Source: Actinomycetota bacterium
GTDB lineage: Bacteria; Actinomycetota; Geothermincolia; Fen-727; Anoxymicrobiaceae
Assembly (NCBI GenBank): GCA_018831265.1
Contig: JAHJCO010000031.1
Span: forward strand, 1-64,000
Direction of reading: 5' to 3'
Length of the DNA: 64,000 bases
Shown here: positions 23,537 to 32,904 of the stretch, one piece after another
How the letters are laid out: each line of letters starts with the position of its first letter
Position numbering within the stretch: position 1 is the first letter of the stretch
Position numbers and translations under genes: made by a program
Notes under the pieces: generated by a model
Told to the model about the DNA's origin: nothing
Database searches by the model: none
What the model saw: the letters and a program-made list of their open reading frames with translations, nothing else

Positions 23537-26434
23537 TCAAGGGTGTTCCTGGAAGTCGCGGACCACGTGCGCTATCTCGGATGTCGGCACCCTCCGGCGC
23601 AGCCCCTCGGGGAGCGACCGCAGCAGCACCTGGCCGTACTTCTTGGTGTGGATGCGGCTGTCCAGCAGCAGCACCTGCCCGCGGTCCTGCCTGGTGCGGA
23701 TGAGGCGCCCGACCCCCTGCTTGAGCTTGAGCGCGGCAAGGGGCAGGCTCAGCTCCATGAAGTCACTGCCCCCCTCGAGCCTCACCTGCTCGCTGCGCGC
23801 CTCGAAGACGGGCCGGCCGGGGCTCTCGAACGGGATGCGGGTGACCACCAGCAGCCTGAGGGTCCTTCCCCGCGCGTCGACCCCTTCCCAGAACGAGGCC
23901 GTGCCGAAGAGGCTGGCGCTCTCGTCCTCGACGAACTCCTCGGCCAGCCGCCTCCGGGAGAAGCCGGGCTGCTGGCAGAGCAGGGTCAGCCCCTGGCGCC
24001 GGAGGTCGTCCACCAGCAGCTCGTACGTCTTGAGCATCAGGCGCCTGTTCGTGAACAGCACCAGCGCGCCGCCTCCCGAGGCCTTGATCGCCTCCCGCAG
24101 TACGCCGGCCAGCTCGCGGGCGTAGCCCTCGCTGTTGGGATCGGGCATGTCGTGAAGCATCAGGATCTGCATCTGGCGCCTGAAGTCGAACGAGGAGTCC
24201 AGCACCAGCGTCTCGGGGAACATGCCCGACGCCACGTCGAGCCCGACCCGCGAGCGGAAGAAATCGAAGGAGCCCTTGACCGTCAGGGTAGCGGAGGTCA
24301 TGACCACGGCCTCCAACGGCTCGTACAGCGCGGTCTTGAGGTACTCGCCCACGTATATGGGTGAAGCGCGCAGTGACTGGTACTCCATCCGGTCGGGGTG
24401 CGCCACCTGCGCCCAGCGGACCTTGTCGTCCCCTCCCCCGTGCAGGAGCACCTGGAGCGAGCCCTTTATCTCGCCGGCACGGATGCCCTTGCCGTCCAGG
24501 TCGGCGAGCCGGTACTCGGCGTCCTCCGAGTCCACGGCCTCCTCGGCTGCCTCCCTGACCCTGGCCAGGCGCGTCATGAGGCGGTCCAGCGACGCCTCGA
24601 GCTGCTCGCCTTCTCCCTCCAGCCTCGTGTACTCGAGCGTCTCCATCTGCCCCACGCTGAACCGCACGTCCTGGGTGCCCGGCTCCGGACGCCCGTAAAA
24701 CGCGCTGAGCGCGATGAACAGCTTCTCGAGGTCCTCGATGCAGACCTCCAACGCCTCCTGGGCCTCCTCGACCTCATGCATCAGCCTGTGTCGCTCGTCG
24801 TCGCCGAGGTGCTTCTCCAGGGCCTCCACGAGGTCGGCCAGGAACCCGGAGCCGTCCAGCGGGTGGTAGAGCGACTCCAGGAAGCGCCTGGTGTCGGAGT
24901 ACTCGACCTCCTCGGTGAACTGCTCGGTCGCCACGTCCTCCAGGGTGTGAGCCTCATCAATCACCGCATGGGTCACGGGCACCCCTATCCCGGCGAGCAG
25001 CAGCGAGTGGTTGACCACCACCACGTGGGAGCGCTTCGCCCTGAAAAGCGCCCTGCGGTAGAAGCAGCAGCCCTGCCTGGCGTAGCGGCAGCGGTTCCCG
25101 GGACATTCGCGGTGGTTCGCCAGCACCAGCTCGTCGAGGCGGCGCAGGTGCGCCACGTTCAGCAGCGAGACGTCGCCCGTCTCGTTCTCGGTGACCCAGT
25201 TGAGGAGCATGGCGAAAATCCCCAGCTGCCCCTCGGCCAGCCGCCTGCGGCCGCTCACCAGGTTCTGAAGCTTGCGCAGGCACAGGTAGTTGCCGTAACC
25301 CTTCAGCACGCAGTAACGGAACGAGCGCTCGCCCAGGGCGCGCTCCAGCATCGGCAGGTCCTTGGTGTTGAGCTGGTCCTGCAGGTTGAGGGTGCGCGTG
25401 GACACGGCTACGGGGAGCTCTATGGCCTTCGAGGTCATCACCCCCGGGGCCAGGTACGCCAGCGACTTGCCGGTGCCGGTCCCCGCCTCAACCAGCAGGA
25501 CCTCTCCCGCCTCGAACGCCGCGCGCGCCGCCTCGGCCATGTGAAGCTGCTCGTCGCGCTCCTCGTAGTCATCGAAGAGGCTCGCCAGCGCCCCCCCCGG
25601 CTCGAACACCGCCTTTACCTCGGCCGGGAACACCACCCCGGGGCTCTCCGTGCCCTCCAGCGGCACGATGGACTCCCAGAACCCGTCGGCGCTGACCGAC
25701 TCGGACAGCTTGAGGAGGTCCACCTGCCGACCCCCGGTCCTCTCCTGCAGCACCCTGCTGAACAGCAGTGAGAATCCGCCCGGGTGGGCGGGGGCGTGGT
25801 CCGTGATCGCCCTGAGCATCGGGAGCGGCGCGTTGTAGAGGCCGTTCAGCAGTATGTTGAATACCGCGAAGAGCGTCTCGACGTCGTCGCCGGCCCGGTG
25901 ACAGGCGCCCGTGTCGACTCCCCATATGCCGGCCAGGTCGACGAGGCGGTGGCTCTTGGACGAGGGCAACATCGTGATCGCGAGGTCGAGCGTATCGATA
26001 TACGGGTTGCTGAACCGGCCGTAACCCTGGTCCTGGAACAGATGGCCGAGCCACTCCTCCTCGAGCCTGGAGTGCGCCACCACGACCCGGTCGCCGAGGA
26101 ACTCGGCGAGCCTCGCGAAGAACTCGTCTATGGTGGGCTTGCCCGCGACCATGGCGTCGTCTATCCCGGTGAGCCCCGTGATGTGCAAGGGGATGTCGCA
26201 CCCCGGATCGATCAGAGTCGAGAGGCGCTCGACCGCATTGGGGCCCTCCGCCCTCAGCGCCGCGACCTCGATGATACGGTCGCGCTCGGGATCGAACCCC
26301 GTGGTCTCGAGGTCGATCACGACGTACTCCATGTCCCCGCCGAGCGTGGTCTGGTACTCGCGCTTCAGGTCGGGGTAGGACAGGTACTTCTGTTTCGTCT
26401 CTTCGCTGCAGCGAAGGAATATGTCTTCAGCCAA
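23537..26434 (-). CDS. dinG: DinG-family helicase with N-terminal 3'-5' exonuclease domain
   Basis: A 965-residue DNA repair helicase of the Gram-positive DinG type. Residues ~36-200 form a DnaQ-like exonuclease (YVVIDLETTGFDPE, with the ExoI D and E; VVAHSRLEEEW in ExoII; HRAGDDVETLF in ExoIII). The XPD/DinG helicase follows: Walker A VEAGTGTGKSLAYL, DEAH box AVIDEAHTLEDVA, and motif VI LKQGVGRLIRTRQDRG. Cysteines between the first two motifs (NYLCLR, ECPGNRC, GCCFY) look like an Fe-S cluster site. Start TTG 26434 has GGGGGA upstream; an internal ATG at 26332 begins the exonuclease domain. It ends 77 bp from the convergent 3D gene. Confidence 0.93.
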   Translation of the reverse strand: MAEDIFLRCSEETKQKYLSYPDLKREYQTTLGGDMEYVVIDLETTGFDPERDRIIEVAALRAEGPNAVERLSTLIDPGCDIPLHITGLTGIDDAMVAGKPTIDEFFARLAEFLGDRVVVAHSRLEEEWLGHLFQDQGYGRFSNPYIDTLDLAITMLPSSKSHRLVDLAGIWGVDTGACHRAGDDVETLFAVFNILLNGLYNAPLPMLRAITDHAPAHPGGFSLLFSRVLQERTGGRQVDLLKLSESVSADGFWESIVPLEGTESPGVVFPAEVKAVFEPGGALASLFDDYEERDEQLHMAEAARAAFEAGEVLLVEAGTGTGKSLAYLAPGVMTSKAIELPVAVSTRTLNLQDQLNTKDLPMLERALGERSFRYCVLKGYGNYLCLRKLQNLVSGRRRLAEGQLGIFAMLLNWVTENETGDVSLLNVAHLRRLDELVLANHRECPGNRCRYARQGCCFYRRALFRAKRSHVVVVNHSLLLAGIGVPVTHAVIDEAHTLEDVATEQFTEEVEYSDTRRFLESLYHPLDGSGFLADLVEALEKHLGDDERHRLMHEVEEAQEALEVCIEDLEKLFIALSAFYGRPEPGTQDVRFSVGQMETLEYTRLEGEGEQLEASLDRLMTRLARVREAAEEAVDSEDAEYRLADLDGKGIRAGEIKGSLQVLLHGGGDDKVRWAQVAHPDRMEYQSLRASPIYVGEYLKTALYEPLEAVVMTSATLTVKGSFDFFRSRVGLDVASGMFPETLVLDSSFDFRRQMQILMLHDMPDPNSEGYARELAGVLREAIKASGGGALVLFTNRRLMLKTYELLVDDLRRQGLTLLCQQPGFSRRRLAEEFVEDESASLFGTASFWEGVDARGRTLRLLVVTRIPFESPGRPVFEARSEQVRLEGGSDFMELSLPLAALKLKQGVGRLIRTRQDRGQVLLLDSRIHTKKYGQVLLRSLPEGLRRRVPTSEIAHVVRDFQEHP

Positions 26435-26449
26435 GTGGCCGTCCCCCGT

Positions 26450-27565
26450 CTAGAACTTCTTGGAAAGCGCCCCCCGGCCGCATATCTCGGCGCAGCAGAA
26501 GCAGCGTATGCAGGCGTCCCGGTCACAGACCAGGGCGTCCTCCCAAATCAGCGCGTCCACAGGGCAGCCGGCGATACACAGCCTGCAGCCGTCGCACGTC
26601 TCGGCGTCTATCACCAGCTCGCCCAGCACGGCCCCGCGCTTGACCGTCTCACCGCCCGTAAGACGCATCAACGGCACTCGCAGCGCGTTCCACAGCCTCA
26701 TGGACACGTCGGTTATCAGGAACTTGTTCAGCCCCGGCATTCGGGGAAGGTCTCGCTTCACGGTGACCGAGCCGATATCGTCACCGAGCAGATCGAACCC
26801 GTCCATCGATCCCAGGCCCCTCTCCGAGGCCATCCTTATGTGCTCTACTTCGCGGGGGTCACCTCCCATTATCCTGGTGGCGGTTGCGTCCGTCTCTACT
26901 ACATTATCCCCCGCCACTATGACATCCATGCGGCACGCCCGTCCGTTGGTGGGCCCGCCCATGCCCTCCATGCCTATGATGCCGTCGATTATGATCAGGT
27001 CGCTCCGTATGACCGTGTTCAGGTCCACTATTCCCGCGTCGAGACCCTCCAGGTGGATGATGTGCTTCTGCTTGCCGACCACCACGCCCTTGAGGTTCTT
27101 CAGGCCCAGGGTGACCACGGTCTGCAGGTGGGTCTTCATCACCGGCATGTTTATCAGGCGGTCGCAGGTGAGCACCTCCCTGCCGACCACGCTGTTGGTG
27201 ATGGCCCTTCCCGCCGGGATCTTTATCTCGACGTTCTCCGCGGAGTCCAGATCGACGTAGAGGAAGCCGTACTTCTTCTCGAAGTCGGCGTAGCCCGACC
27301 TCTCCAGCACCCGGCCGGACCTGAACGGATAGATGGGACTCTCGGCGACCACCGGCTGCGCGCCGCACTCTGCCACCATCCGGCACACCTCGGCCACCAT
27401 AACGGGGTCGGTCACGGTTCCCGTGCTGCTGTCCTTGCCCGCGCAGACGTTGGGCTTGATCACCACTCGCTCGCCCTCGGAGACGAACCGCTTCATCCCC
27501 CCCAGGAGATCGACCGCCCGGCGCACGTCCGCGGAATCGGCGGTCTCGATAATCGCGACTGACAT
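26450..27565 (-). CDS. DUF362 protein with C-terminal 2x[4Fe-4S] ferredoxin domain
   Basis: A 371-residue protein. Residues 1-~290 are a DUF362 domain (VVIKPNVCAGKD, MPVMKTHLQTVVTLGLKNLKGVVVG in pieces, IIDGIIGMEGMGGP). The C terminus holds two [4Fe-4S] motifs: CDGCRLCIAGCPVDAL and CIRCFCCAEICGRGAL. Family members are widespread in anaerobes and are thought to be redox proteins; no substrate is established. ATG 27565 has GGAGGT upstream. It lies 16 bp before the dinG start on the same strand, and the 33-bp palindrome at 27608-27640 separates it from the nitroreductase gene. Confidence 0.88.
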   Translation of the reverse strand: MSVAIIETADSADVRRAVDLLGGMKRFVSEGERVVIKPNVCAGKDSSTGTVTDPVMVAEVCRMVAECGAQPVVAESPIYPFRSGRVLERSGYADFEKKYGFLYVDLDSAENVEIKIPAGRAITNSVVGREVLTCDRLINMPVMKTHLQTVVTLGLKNLKGVVVGKQKHIIHLEGLDAGIVDLNTVIRSDLIIIDGIIGMEGMGGPTNGRACRMDVIVAGDNVVETDATATRIMGGDPREVEHIRMASERGLGSMDGFDLLGDDIGSVTVKRDLPRMPGLNKFLITDVSMRLWNALRVPLMRLTGGETVKRGAVLGELVIDAETCDGCRLCIAGCPVDALIWEDALVCDRDACIRCFCCAEICGRGALSKKF

Positions 27566-27607
27566 GGGCTGACCTCCAACTCTGCCTCGTCCTTCCCGGG
27601 CTCAAGA

Positions 27608-27640
27608 GTGTAGCAGAAGGGTCAGGCCCTTTTGCTACAC
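27608..27640. repeat. 33-bp palindrome with GGGTCAGGCCC-type core
   Basis: Arms GTGTAGCAGAAGGG and CCCTTTTGCTACAC (one mismatch) enclose TCAGG. Total length, 33 bp, equals that of the palindrome at 14162-14194, and the core is close to that at 59999-60025, but the outer arms are unrelated. It directly follows the nitroreductase stop codon, so it may act as its terminator. Confidence 0.6.
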
Positions 27641-28153
27641 TCAATCCGTTTCGGGGGGCTGGACCACGAACTTCTCGGGCGGGTGCCGGACACCCGACCT
27701 CTCGCGCTCGACGGGCCATCCCAGCGCGACCAGCGCCACGAACTCGAACGAGTCCGGCACCTCCAGCAAGGCCTGGACGTCCTCACGCTTGGCAAGGATC
27801 TCTCCCAGCCAGCAGGCGCCCATCCCCGTCTCGTGCGCGGCCAGCAGCAGGTTCTGGATGGCGGCGCCGGCGCTCATCAGGTCCCTGGTGCGGTCGTACA
27901 TCTCGTCGGCGTCGATGAAGATCGCCATCAGGGCGGGCGCTCCCGCGACCACTCCCCGGTACTTCGTCATGTGGGAGAGATCCTCGATGAGCGACCGGTC
28001 GGTCACCTTCATGAAGCGCCAGGGCTGGTTGTTCAGCCCGGAGGGCGCCCATCTCGCGGCCTCGATGAGCCGGTCCAGCTCGCGGTCGGTGACCTCGCGA
28101 TCGGTGAACTCACGCACGCTCCGCCTGGTGGTTATCGCCTCGAACGCATCCAT
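27641..28153 (-). CDS. Nitroreductase-family flavoprotein
   Basis: A 170-residue FMN-dependent nitroreductase-like protein. The start MDAFEAITTRRSVREFTDRE carries the family's R-R-S-x-R-x-F phosphate-binding motif; ARWAPSGLNNQPWRF binds FMN, and GAAIQNLLLAAHETGMGACWLG is the second conserved block (given here in part). Expected to use NAD(P)H to reduce an unknown acceptor in the cytoplasm. The gene follows the hydrolase gene by 36 bp on the same strand, so they may be co-transcribed. Confidence 0.9.
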   Translation of the reverse strand: MDAFEAITTRRSVREFTDREVTDRELDRLIEAARWAPSGLNNQPWRFMKVTDRSLIEDLSHMTKYRGVVAGAPALMAIFIDADEMYDRTRDLMSAGAAIQNLLLAAHETGMGACWLGEILAKREDVQALLEVPDSFEFVALVALGWPVERERSGVRHPPEKFVVQPPETD

Positions 28154-28189
28154 GCGACCTCGCCTTCCGGTCCCGCCGGACTCGCCCGC

Positions 28190-29917
28190 TTACTTCCGGG
28201 CCGGTTCCATCACCGGCAGCGTCATGCTCGACTGGTAGGTCGGGTTGTGGAAGACCCGGTAGAACGACGGGACGAGGGAGGGGAAAACGTAGAGCGGGTC
28301 GGCCGCGCAGAGCACCAGGCGCACCCGGTGACCGGGCTTGAACCGGTGCGCGCAGGCGATGAGCTCGACGTTCAAGGCCTCCACCCGTCCGGGCACCATG
28401 TCGGTCCGCATCGCCGCGCAGTGGGTCACCAGCCGGCAGAACCCCCTCGGGCCGACGTCGTACAGGAGCGCGTTCACCTGGCACTCCTTCGTAGAGCTCG
28501 TTACGTGGAGGTTCACGTTCGGCGCGCCGACTATCTCCAGCGGCGCGTCGAGGACGGGACTCGTGAACGCCATGCTGTCGCCAGGGACGCTGAACGGGAC
28601 CCCGGGGATAGGCAGGTTGTCCAGCACGTTCAATCGTAGCATCGACGGCCCGGATGTGTGCAGGTTGCTGACGGTATTGTTGATGAGCGTCTGTGCCGGC
28701 TCGGGCTTGTCCGCGGGCTCCGGGAGCAGCATGCCCGCGTTGATGGTGGCAGGGTGCTCCCCCCGCAGGTACCAGGTCACGTCCTCGACCCCGGGAGGCG
28801 GCCAGTCCTCGGCCTCGGCCATCTCCTTGTTCCAGGGGGTGTAGTACTTGACCGGCGGCTCGGTGCCTATGCCGTTGTCCTTCTCGTCCTTGAGCCAGTA
28901 GTCGAAGAACCGGCGCGCGTCGTCCCAGATCCGGTTGGGCACGAGCAGGTCGCCCCTGCCGGCGTCGTACCCGTGCAGGCCGTTGGCCATGTACAGCCTC
29001 TTGGGCGTCTTCAGCCTCTCGTAGAAGCGCAGTATCTGGTTCGGCTCGAACAGGTCGTCGTTCCAGGAGTGGACTATGAACATCGGGCACTGTACGTCAT
29101 CGACGTTGTATATGGCGCTCCGTTCCTCCAGCTCTCCCTTGACCGCTGTCAGGTTGCGCTCGAGCACCACCGCCTTGAGCCAGCGCACCAGGTCGTTCTT
29201 GAGGTTGAACTTGAGCGCCCACAGCGAGCCGATGAACAGCGCTATGCTCCAGACCGCCTTCCAGCACCCGTTGGGTACCAGTGAGGCGTACAGGTCGGTC
29301 CACCCGTTCATGGGCGCGGCGGCCTTGATGCGAGGGTCGCGGGTGGCGGCGAGGAATGAGTGCCCTCCGCCGTAGGATACGCCCGTGATGCCTATGCGCT
29401 CGGGGTCGGCCGGGATCCCGGACTCAGGGCTTGTCATCCAGGTGATCATATCCTCCAGGTCGCACAGCTCGCGGTCGGGGGCGGCGCAGGAGACCTCTCC
29501 CCCGCTGGTCCCCCATCCCCGGCAGTCGTAGGTGAGGACCACGTAGCCCCGCCGGGCGAAGCTGGGAGCGTAGAGCCAGTCGCACTGCAGGCGCCAGAAC
29601 ATCCACGAGTGGACCATGATCATGGCGGGGAAGGGACCCTCCCCGCTGGGGACGAAGACGGTCGCGGTCAGTGGAACGCCGCCGCCGATCTGCACCACCC
29701 TGCGCTGCCTGTGGTACGGCGCGGTGGTCGGCAGCTCCCGCTCGGCCTCCAGCAGCTTCTTGTCGCGATCCCGCAGCGCCTTCCAGGTGGAGTAGACCGC
29801 CTTCCCGATGAGGCCCAGCGGCAGGAAGATGGTGAACAGCCAGCGCTTCAGGTGGCGCTTCTTCCGGGGATCGTCGTTATTGTTGCTGTCGTGGTTAATG
29901 TTGCTTTTCTCAGCCAA
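28190..29917 (-). CDS. CocE/NonD-type alpha/beta hydrolase, membrane-anchored
   Basis: A 575-residue hydrolase related to X-Pro dipeptidyl-peptidase and cocaine esterase families. The nucleophile serine sits in GITGVSYGGGHSF near residue 200; LTYDCRGWGTSGGE precedes it, the acid is probably in the FIVHSWNDDLFEP segment, and the histidine in NGLHGYDAGRGD. A C-terminal beta-sandwich (PEPADKPEPAQTLI to the end) matches the X-Pro C-terminal domain. A helix near residues 22-40 (RWLFTIFLPLGLIGKAVY) suggests membrane association. I chose TTG 29917 because GGAGGTG lies just upstream; ATG 29947 with GGGAGAAGG is the alternative. Substrate unknown. Confidence 0.8.
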   Translation of the reverse strand: MAEKSNINHDSNNNDDPRKKRHLKRWLFTIFLPLGLIGKAVYSTWKALRDRDKKLLEAERELPTTAPYHRQRRVVQIGGGVPLTATVFVPSGEGPFPAMIMVHSWMFWRLQCDWLYAPSFARRGYVVLTYDCRGWGTSGGEVSCAAPDRELCDLEDMITWMTSPESGIPADPERIGITGVSYGGGHSFLAATRDPRIKAAAPMNGWTDLYASLVPNGCWKAVWSIALFIGSLWALKFNLKNDLVRWLKAVVLERNLTAVKGELEERSAIYNVDDVQCPMFIVHSWNDDLFEPNQILRFYERLKTPKRLYMANGLHGYDAGRGDLLVPNRIWDDARRFFDYWLKDEKDNGIGTEPPVKYYTPWNKEMAEAEDWPPPGVEDVTWYLRGEHPATINAGMLLPEPADKPEPAQTLINNTVSNLHTSGPSMLRLNVLDNLPIPGVPFSVPGDSMAFTSPVLDAPLEIVGAPNVNLHVTSSTKECQVNALLYDVGPRGFCRLVTHCAAMRTDMVPGRVEALNVELIACAHRFKPGHRVRLVLCAADPLYVFPSLVPSFYRVFHNPTYQSSMTLPVMEPARK

Positions 29918-30035
29918 GAAGCACCTCCGTCCGGCAGGCAGGGTCATCCCGTGAGCCTTCTCCCAACGGTGAAAAAGTCTATAACAAGGCGGGCTAAAAG
30001 AGAAATTCCCGATCGTTGCCGTCAGCCCCGACGAT

Positions 30036-30065
30036 ATGTTATCATGCTTACACAAGCGATAACAT
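30036..30065. promoter_or_regulatory. Probable VapB operator (inverted repeat)
   Basis: ATGTTATC (30036-30043) and GATAACAT (30058-30065) form a perfect inverted repeat with 14 bp between arms, ending 12 bp before the antitoxin start. Ribbon-helix-helix antitoxins autoregulate through such paired sites, so this is the likely operator; it would overlap the promoter. Confidence 0.6.
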
Positions 30066-30077
30066 GGTGGTATGAAA

Positions 30078-30335
30078 ATGGTCAGAACCCAGATCCAGTT
30101 GACGGAGGAGCAGTACGAGGGACTGAAGAAGATGGCCGCCCGCGAGAAGATCTCGATGGCGGAGTACGTCAGGCGAGCGCTCGACCGCTCTCTACGGCGG
30201 GAAGCACCGCTGAGTGACGAGGTCCGCCGTCGTATGGCGCTTCAAGCGATGGGAACGGGGCACTCAGGAAGGTCGGACATCTCGGAACGTCACGACGATT
30301 ACTTCGTCGAGGCGATTGAGGACTCCATGAAGTGA
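30078..30335 (+). CDS. vapB: VapB-type ribbon-helix-helix antitoxin
   Basis: An 85-residue antitoxin. The N-terminal ribbon-helix-helix reads MVRTQIQLTEEQYEGLKKMA and then ISMAEYVRRALDRSL, a DNA-binding Arc/CopG fold; the C-terminal half (SERHDDYFVEAIEDSM) would wrap the toxin. ATG 30078 is preferred because GGTGGT lies six bases upstream and it matches the family start; ATG 30072 is in frame. Its stop overlaps the toxin start (TGATG), as is usual for VapBC. Confidence 0.88.
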   Translation: MVRTQIQLTEEQYEGLKKMAAREKISMAEYVRRALDRSLRREAPLSDEVRRRMALQAMGTGHSGRSDISERHDDYFVEAIEDSMK

Positions 30336-30733
30336 TGACCGTCTTCGTGGATACCTCAGCAATCTTCTCCTCTCTCGATGCTGATGACAAGTTCCACTCA
30401 CAGTCCCTCAGCGCATGGCAGAACCTGACGGGGTCCGGTCAGGTACTGATCACCAGCAACTACGTTGTACTGGAGGCGATTTCAATACTGCATAGGAGGT
30501 TGGGGCTCGAGTTTGTCCGGAAGCTCAACGACCTCATCACGCCTTTGCTCTCGGTCGAATGGATTGACGAAGAACTCCACCGCCTGGCCGTCTCGGCGAT
30601 GCTTCATTACTCGCGTTCGAAGGTCAACCTCGTAGACTATTCGAGTTTTCTACTGATGTGGCGCCTGAATATTCAAGAAGTCTTTACATTCGACAAGCAC
30701 TTCAAGGACCAGGGTTTCGACGTCATCCCCTAG
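30335..30733 (+). CDS. vapC: VapC-type PIN-domain toxin
   Basis: A 132-residue PIN ribonuclease, expected to cleave RNA when free of its antitoxin. Acidic catalytic residues are seen in the start TVFVDTSAIFSSLDADD, in YVVLEAISIL (the conserved Glu), and in VNLVDYSSFLLM plus FTFDKHFKDQGF (aspartates near the C terminus). ATG 30335 overlaps the antitoxin stop by one base; GTG 30332 is possible. A palindrome of the GTGCCTGGCAC class follows at 30744. Confidence 0.9.
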   Translation: MTVFVDTSAIFSSLDADDKFHSQSLSAWQNLTGSGQVLITSNYVVLEAISILHRRLGLEFVRKLNDLITPLLSVEWIDEELHRLAVSAMLHYSRSKVNLVDYSSFLLMWRLNIQEVFTFDKHFKDQGFDVIP

Positions 30734-30743
30734 ATCTGGGCGG

Positions 30744-30784
30744 ACTAATAATCTCCCACTAACGTGCCTGGCACCATTATTAGT
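30744..30784. repeat. Palindrome with GTGCCTGGCAC core and ACTAATAAT arms
   Basis: ACTAATAAT (30744-30752) and ATTATTAGT (30776-30784) flank a stretch containing GTGCCTGGCAC (30764-30774). The core is identical to that of the 14162-14194 palindrome while arms differ completely. It sits between the convergent vapC and hypE genes and may terminate both. Confidence 0.55.
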
Positions 30785-30786
30785 GT

Positions 30787-31794
30787 TCAGCAGATGCGGG
30801 GGAGCTGCTCCCCCGAGGGCATGCGCAGCAGGCGGTGCGAGCCGAGCGCGGTGATGAGCTCCACGCGGCCCTTCTTTCCCTCGATGACGCGGCCGATCGC
30901 GGTGGAATCCGCGCCCAGCGGGTGTGAGCGCATAGCCTCGAGGACCGCTTCCACGTCCCTCTGCGGCACAACGGCCACGAGCTTGCCCTCGTTGGCGACG
31001 TACAGCGGGTCCAGGCCCAGCAGCTCGCATACACCCCTGACCTGCTCGCGGACAGGGACGCTCTCCTCCTCCACCTCCAGCGCCCACCCGGAGGCGGCCG
31101 ACATCTCCTTGAGCGCCGCGGCCAGCCCTCCCCTGGTGGGGTCGCGCATCGAGTGGACCTCGCCGGCGGACAGCATGTCGGCTACCAGGCCCGCGAGCGG
31201 GGCGCAGTCGGAGGAGAGGTCTACCGAGAACGAGTACTCCTCCCTTTCGGCCAGCACGGCGACGCCGTGGTCGCCGATGAAGCCGTTAAGCAGGAGCACG
31301 TCCCCCGGGCGCGCCCCCGATATCGATACGTCGACCCCCTCCGGGATGACACCGACCCCGGAAGTGTTGACATAAAGCCCGTCGGCCTTGCCCCGCTCCA
31401 CGACCTTTGTGTCCCCTGCCACCACACGGACCCCGGCCTCCGCGGCGGTCGCCGCGACGGAGGCGAGCACCCGCTCCAGCGTCCGTATCTCCAGCCCCTC
31501 CTCGATGATGAGCCCCAGGGTGAGGTACAAGGGCCTCGCGCCCACCATCGCCAGGTCGTTGACCGTCCCGCAGACTGCGAGCTTGCCGATATCGCCGCCG
31601 GAGAAGAACAGGGGGCGCACCACGAAGGAGTCCGTTGTGACGGCGAGCCTTCCCTCCGGGGCCGGCAGGACGGCGGCGTCCTCGGCGCCCAGGAGGACCT
31701 CTTCGCCCAGTGCCGGGAACACCGTCCGCTCCAGCAGATCCAGCATCCGCGTGCCGCCGCCGCCGTGCGCCATGGTGATTACCTCGCCGGGCAT
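30787..31794 (-). CDS. hypE: Hydrogenase maturation protein HypE
   Basis: A 335-residue PurM-like protein that dehydrates the carbamoyl group on its C-terminal cysteine to a thiocyanate, the source of cyanide ligands for the [NiFe] site. The N terminus ITMAHGGGGTRMLDLLE, the ATP-site ALGEEVLLGAEDAAVLP-type region and VVAGDTKVVERGKADG are typical. The protein ends PRIC, preserving the essential terminal cysteine. Start overlaps the hypD stop by one base. Last gene of the hyp run hypF-hypC-hypD-hypE; hypA and hypB are not in the window. Confidence 0.97.
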   Translation of the reverse strand: MPGEVITMAHGGGGTRMLDLLERTVFPALGEEVLLGAEDAAVLPAPEGRLAVTTDSFVVRPLFFSGGDIGKLAVCGTVNDLAMVGARPLYLTLGLIIEEGLEIRTLERVLASVAATAAEAGVRVVAGDTKVVERGKADGLYVNTSGVGVIPEGVDVSISGARPGDVLLLNGFIGDHGVAVLAEREEYSFSVDLSSDCAPLAGLVADMLSAGEVHSMRDPTRGGLAAALKEMSAASGWALEVEEESVPVREQVRGVCELLGLDPLYVANEGKLVAVVPQRDVEAVLEAMRSHPLGADSTAIGRVIEGKKGRVELITALGSHRLLRMPSGEQLPRIC

Positions 31795-32876
31795 CAGGGC
31801 TCCTCACGCTCGTAGAGGTAGTACGCCGCGCAGGTCCCTTCGGTCGAGACCATGCACGGGCCCACCGGGCTGTCGGGGGTGCATGAGACGCCGAACAGCG
31901 GGCACTCGACCGGCCTGATACGCCCGCACAGGATGTCTCCACACCTGCAGCCCCCGAGGCCGCCGGGCTCCGGCCGGCTGACCTCCCAGGACCCGGCGTC
32001 CAGGTCGCGGTATCTTTCCTTGAGCGCCAGGCCGCTCCCCGGGATGCTCCCCAGCCCCCGCCACTCCGCGTCGGCGGGCTCGAACACCTCCCACATGACC
32101 GAGAGCGCCCTGGGATTGCCCTCCGGTCGGACCGCGCGCGAGTACTCGTTCTCCAGCGCCGGTCCGGACTTCTTCATCGACTTCAGGCGGTAGATCGCCT
32201 GGAGCACGTCGGCGGCCTCGAAGCCGGTGATGACGCACGGTATGGAGAACTCGTCGACCAGGAACCGGTACGCCTCGCCTCCGATCACCACGCTCACGTG
32301 GCCGGGGAGGATAAAGCCGTCCACGTGAAAACCGGGAAGGCCCGCCAGCGCCCGCAACGCGGGGGGGACAAGCTTGTGGAGCGAAAGAGCGTAGAAGTTG
32401 CACAGACCCTCGGCGTACGCCTTCCGGACGGTGGCCGCGACCGCCGGGGCGGTGGTCTCGAAGCCGACCCCCAGGAGGACGACGTCAAGGCCGGGATTTT
32501 CGCGCGCCAGCACCAGCGCTTCCAGCGGCGAGTACACGACCCTGACCTGCGCGCCCCTGGCCGCGGCCCCCGCGAGTGACCCGGAGGTGCCGGGCACCTT
32601 CATCATGTCCCCGAACGTCGCGAGCATCACGCCCGGCATATGCGCGAGCGCCACCGCGCGGTCGATGTCCGCGACGGCCGTCACGCACACCGGGCAACCC
32701 GGCCCGCTGACTAGCTCGACCCCAGGGGACAGGACCTGCCGAAGGCCCGCCTTGCTGATCGCCATGGTGTGGGTGCCGCAGACCTCCATGAGCGTGACCG
32801 ACCCGGGAAGCCCTGCTATCTTCGCGACGAGGGCCCTGAGGGTCCCGGGGTCGCGGAACTCGTCAAGGTATTTCAT
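31794..32876 (-). CDS. hypD: Hydrogenase maturation protein HypD
   Basis: A 360-residue Fe-S scaffold that, with HypC, assembles the Fe(CN)2CO unit. Signatures MEVCGTHTMAISKAGLR, LVSGPGCPVCVT, VVLLGVGFETTAPA and the Fe-S/disulfide cysteines of GGCRCGDILCGRIRPVECP near the C terminus are present. Length is normal. No strong ribosome site precedes the ATG; instead the hypC-flanking repeat element at 32905-32972 ends 29 bp upstream, so the element now lies in the hypC-hypD intergenic leader. Confidence 0.97.
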   Translation of the reverse strand: MKYLDEFRDPGTLRALVAKIAGLPGSVTLMEVCGTHTMAISKAGLRQVLSPGVELVSGPGCPVCVTAVADIDRAVALAHMPGVMLATFGDMMKVPGTSGSLAGAAARGAQVRVVYSPLEALVLARENPGLDVVLLGVGFETTAPAVAATVRKAYAEGLCNFYALSLHKLVPPALRALAGLPGFHVDGFILPGHVSVVIGGEAYRFLVDEFSIPCVITGFEAADVLQAIYRLKSMKKSGPALENEYSRAVRPEGNPRALSVMWEVFEPADAEWRGLGSIPGSGLALKERYRDLDAGSWEVSRPEPGGLGGCRCGDILCGRIRPVECPLFGVSCTPDSPVGPCMVSTEGTCAAYYLYEREEP

Positions 32877-32904
32877 TGTTCATGCTGCTCATGGACACCG
32901 AGGC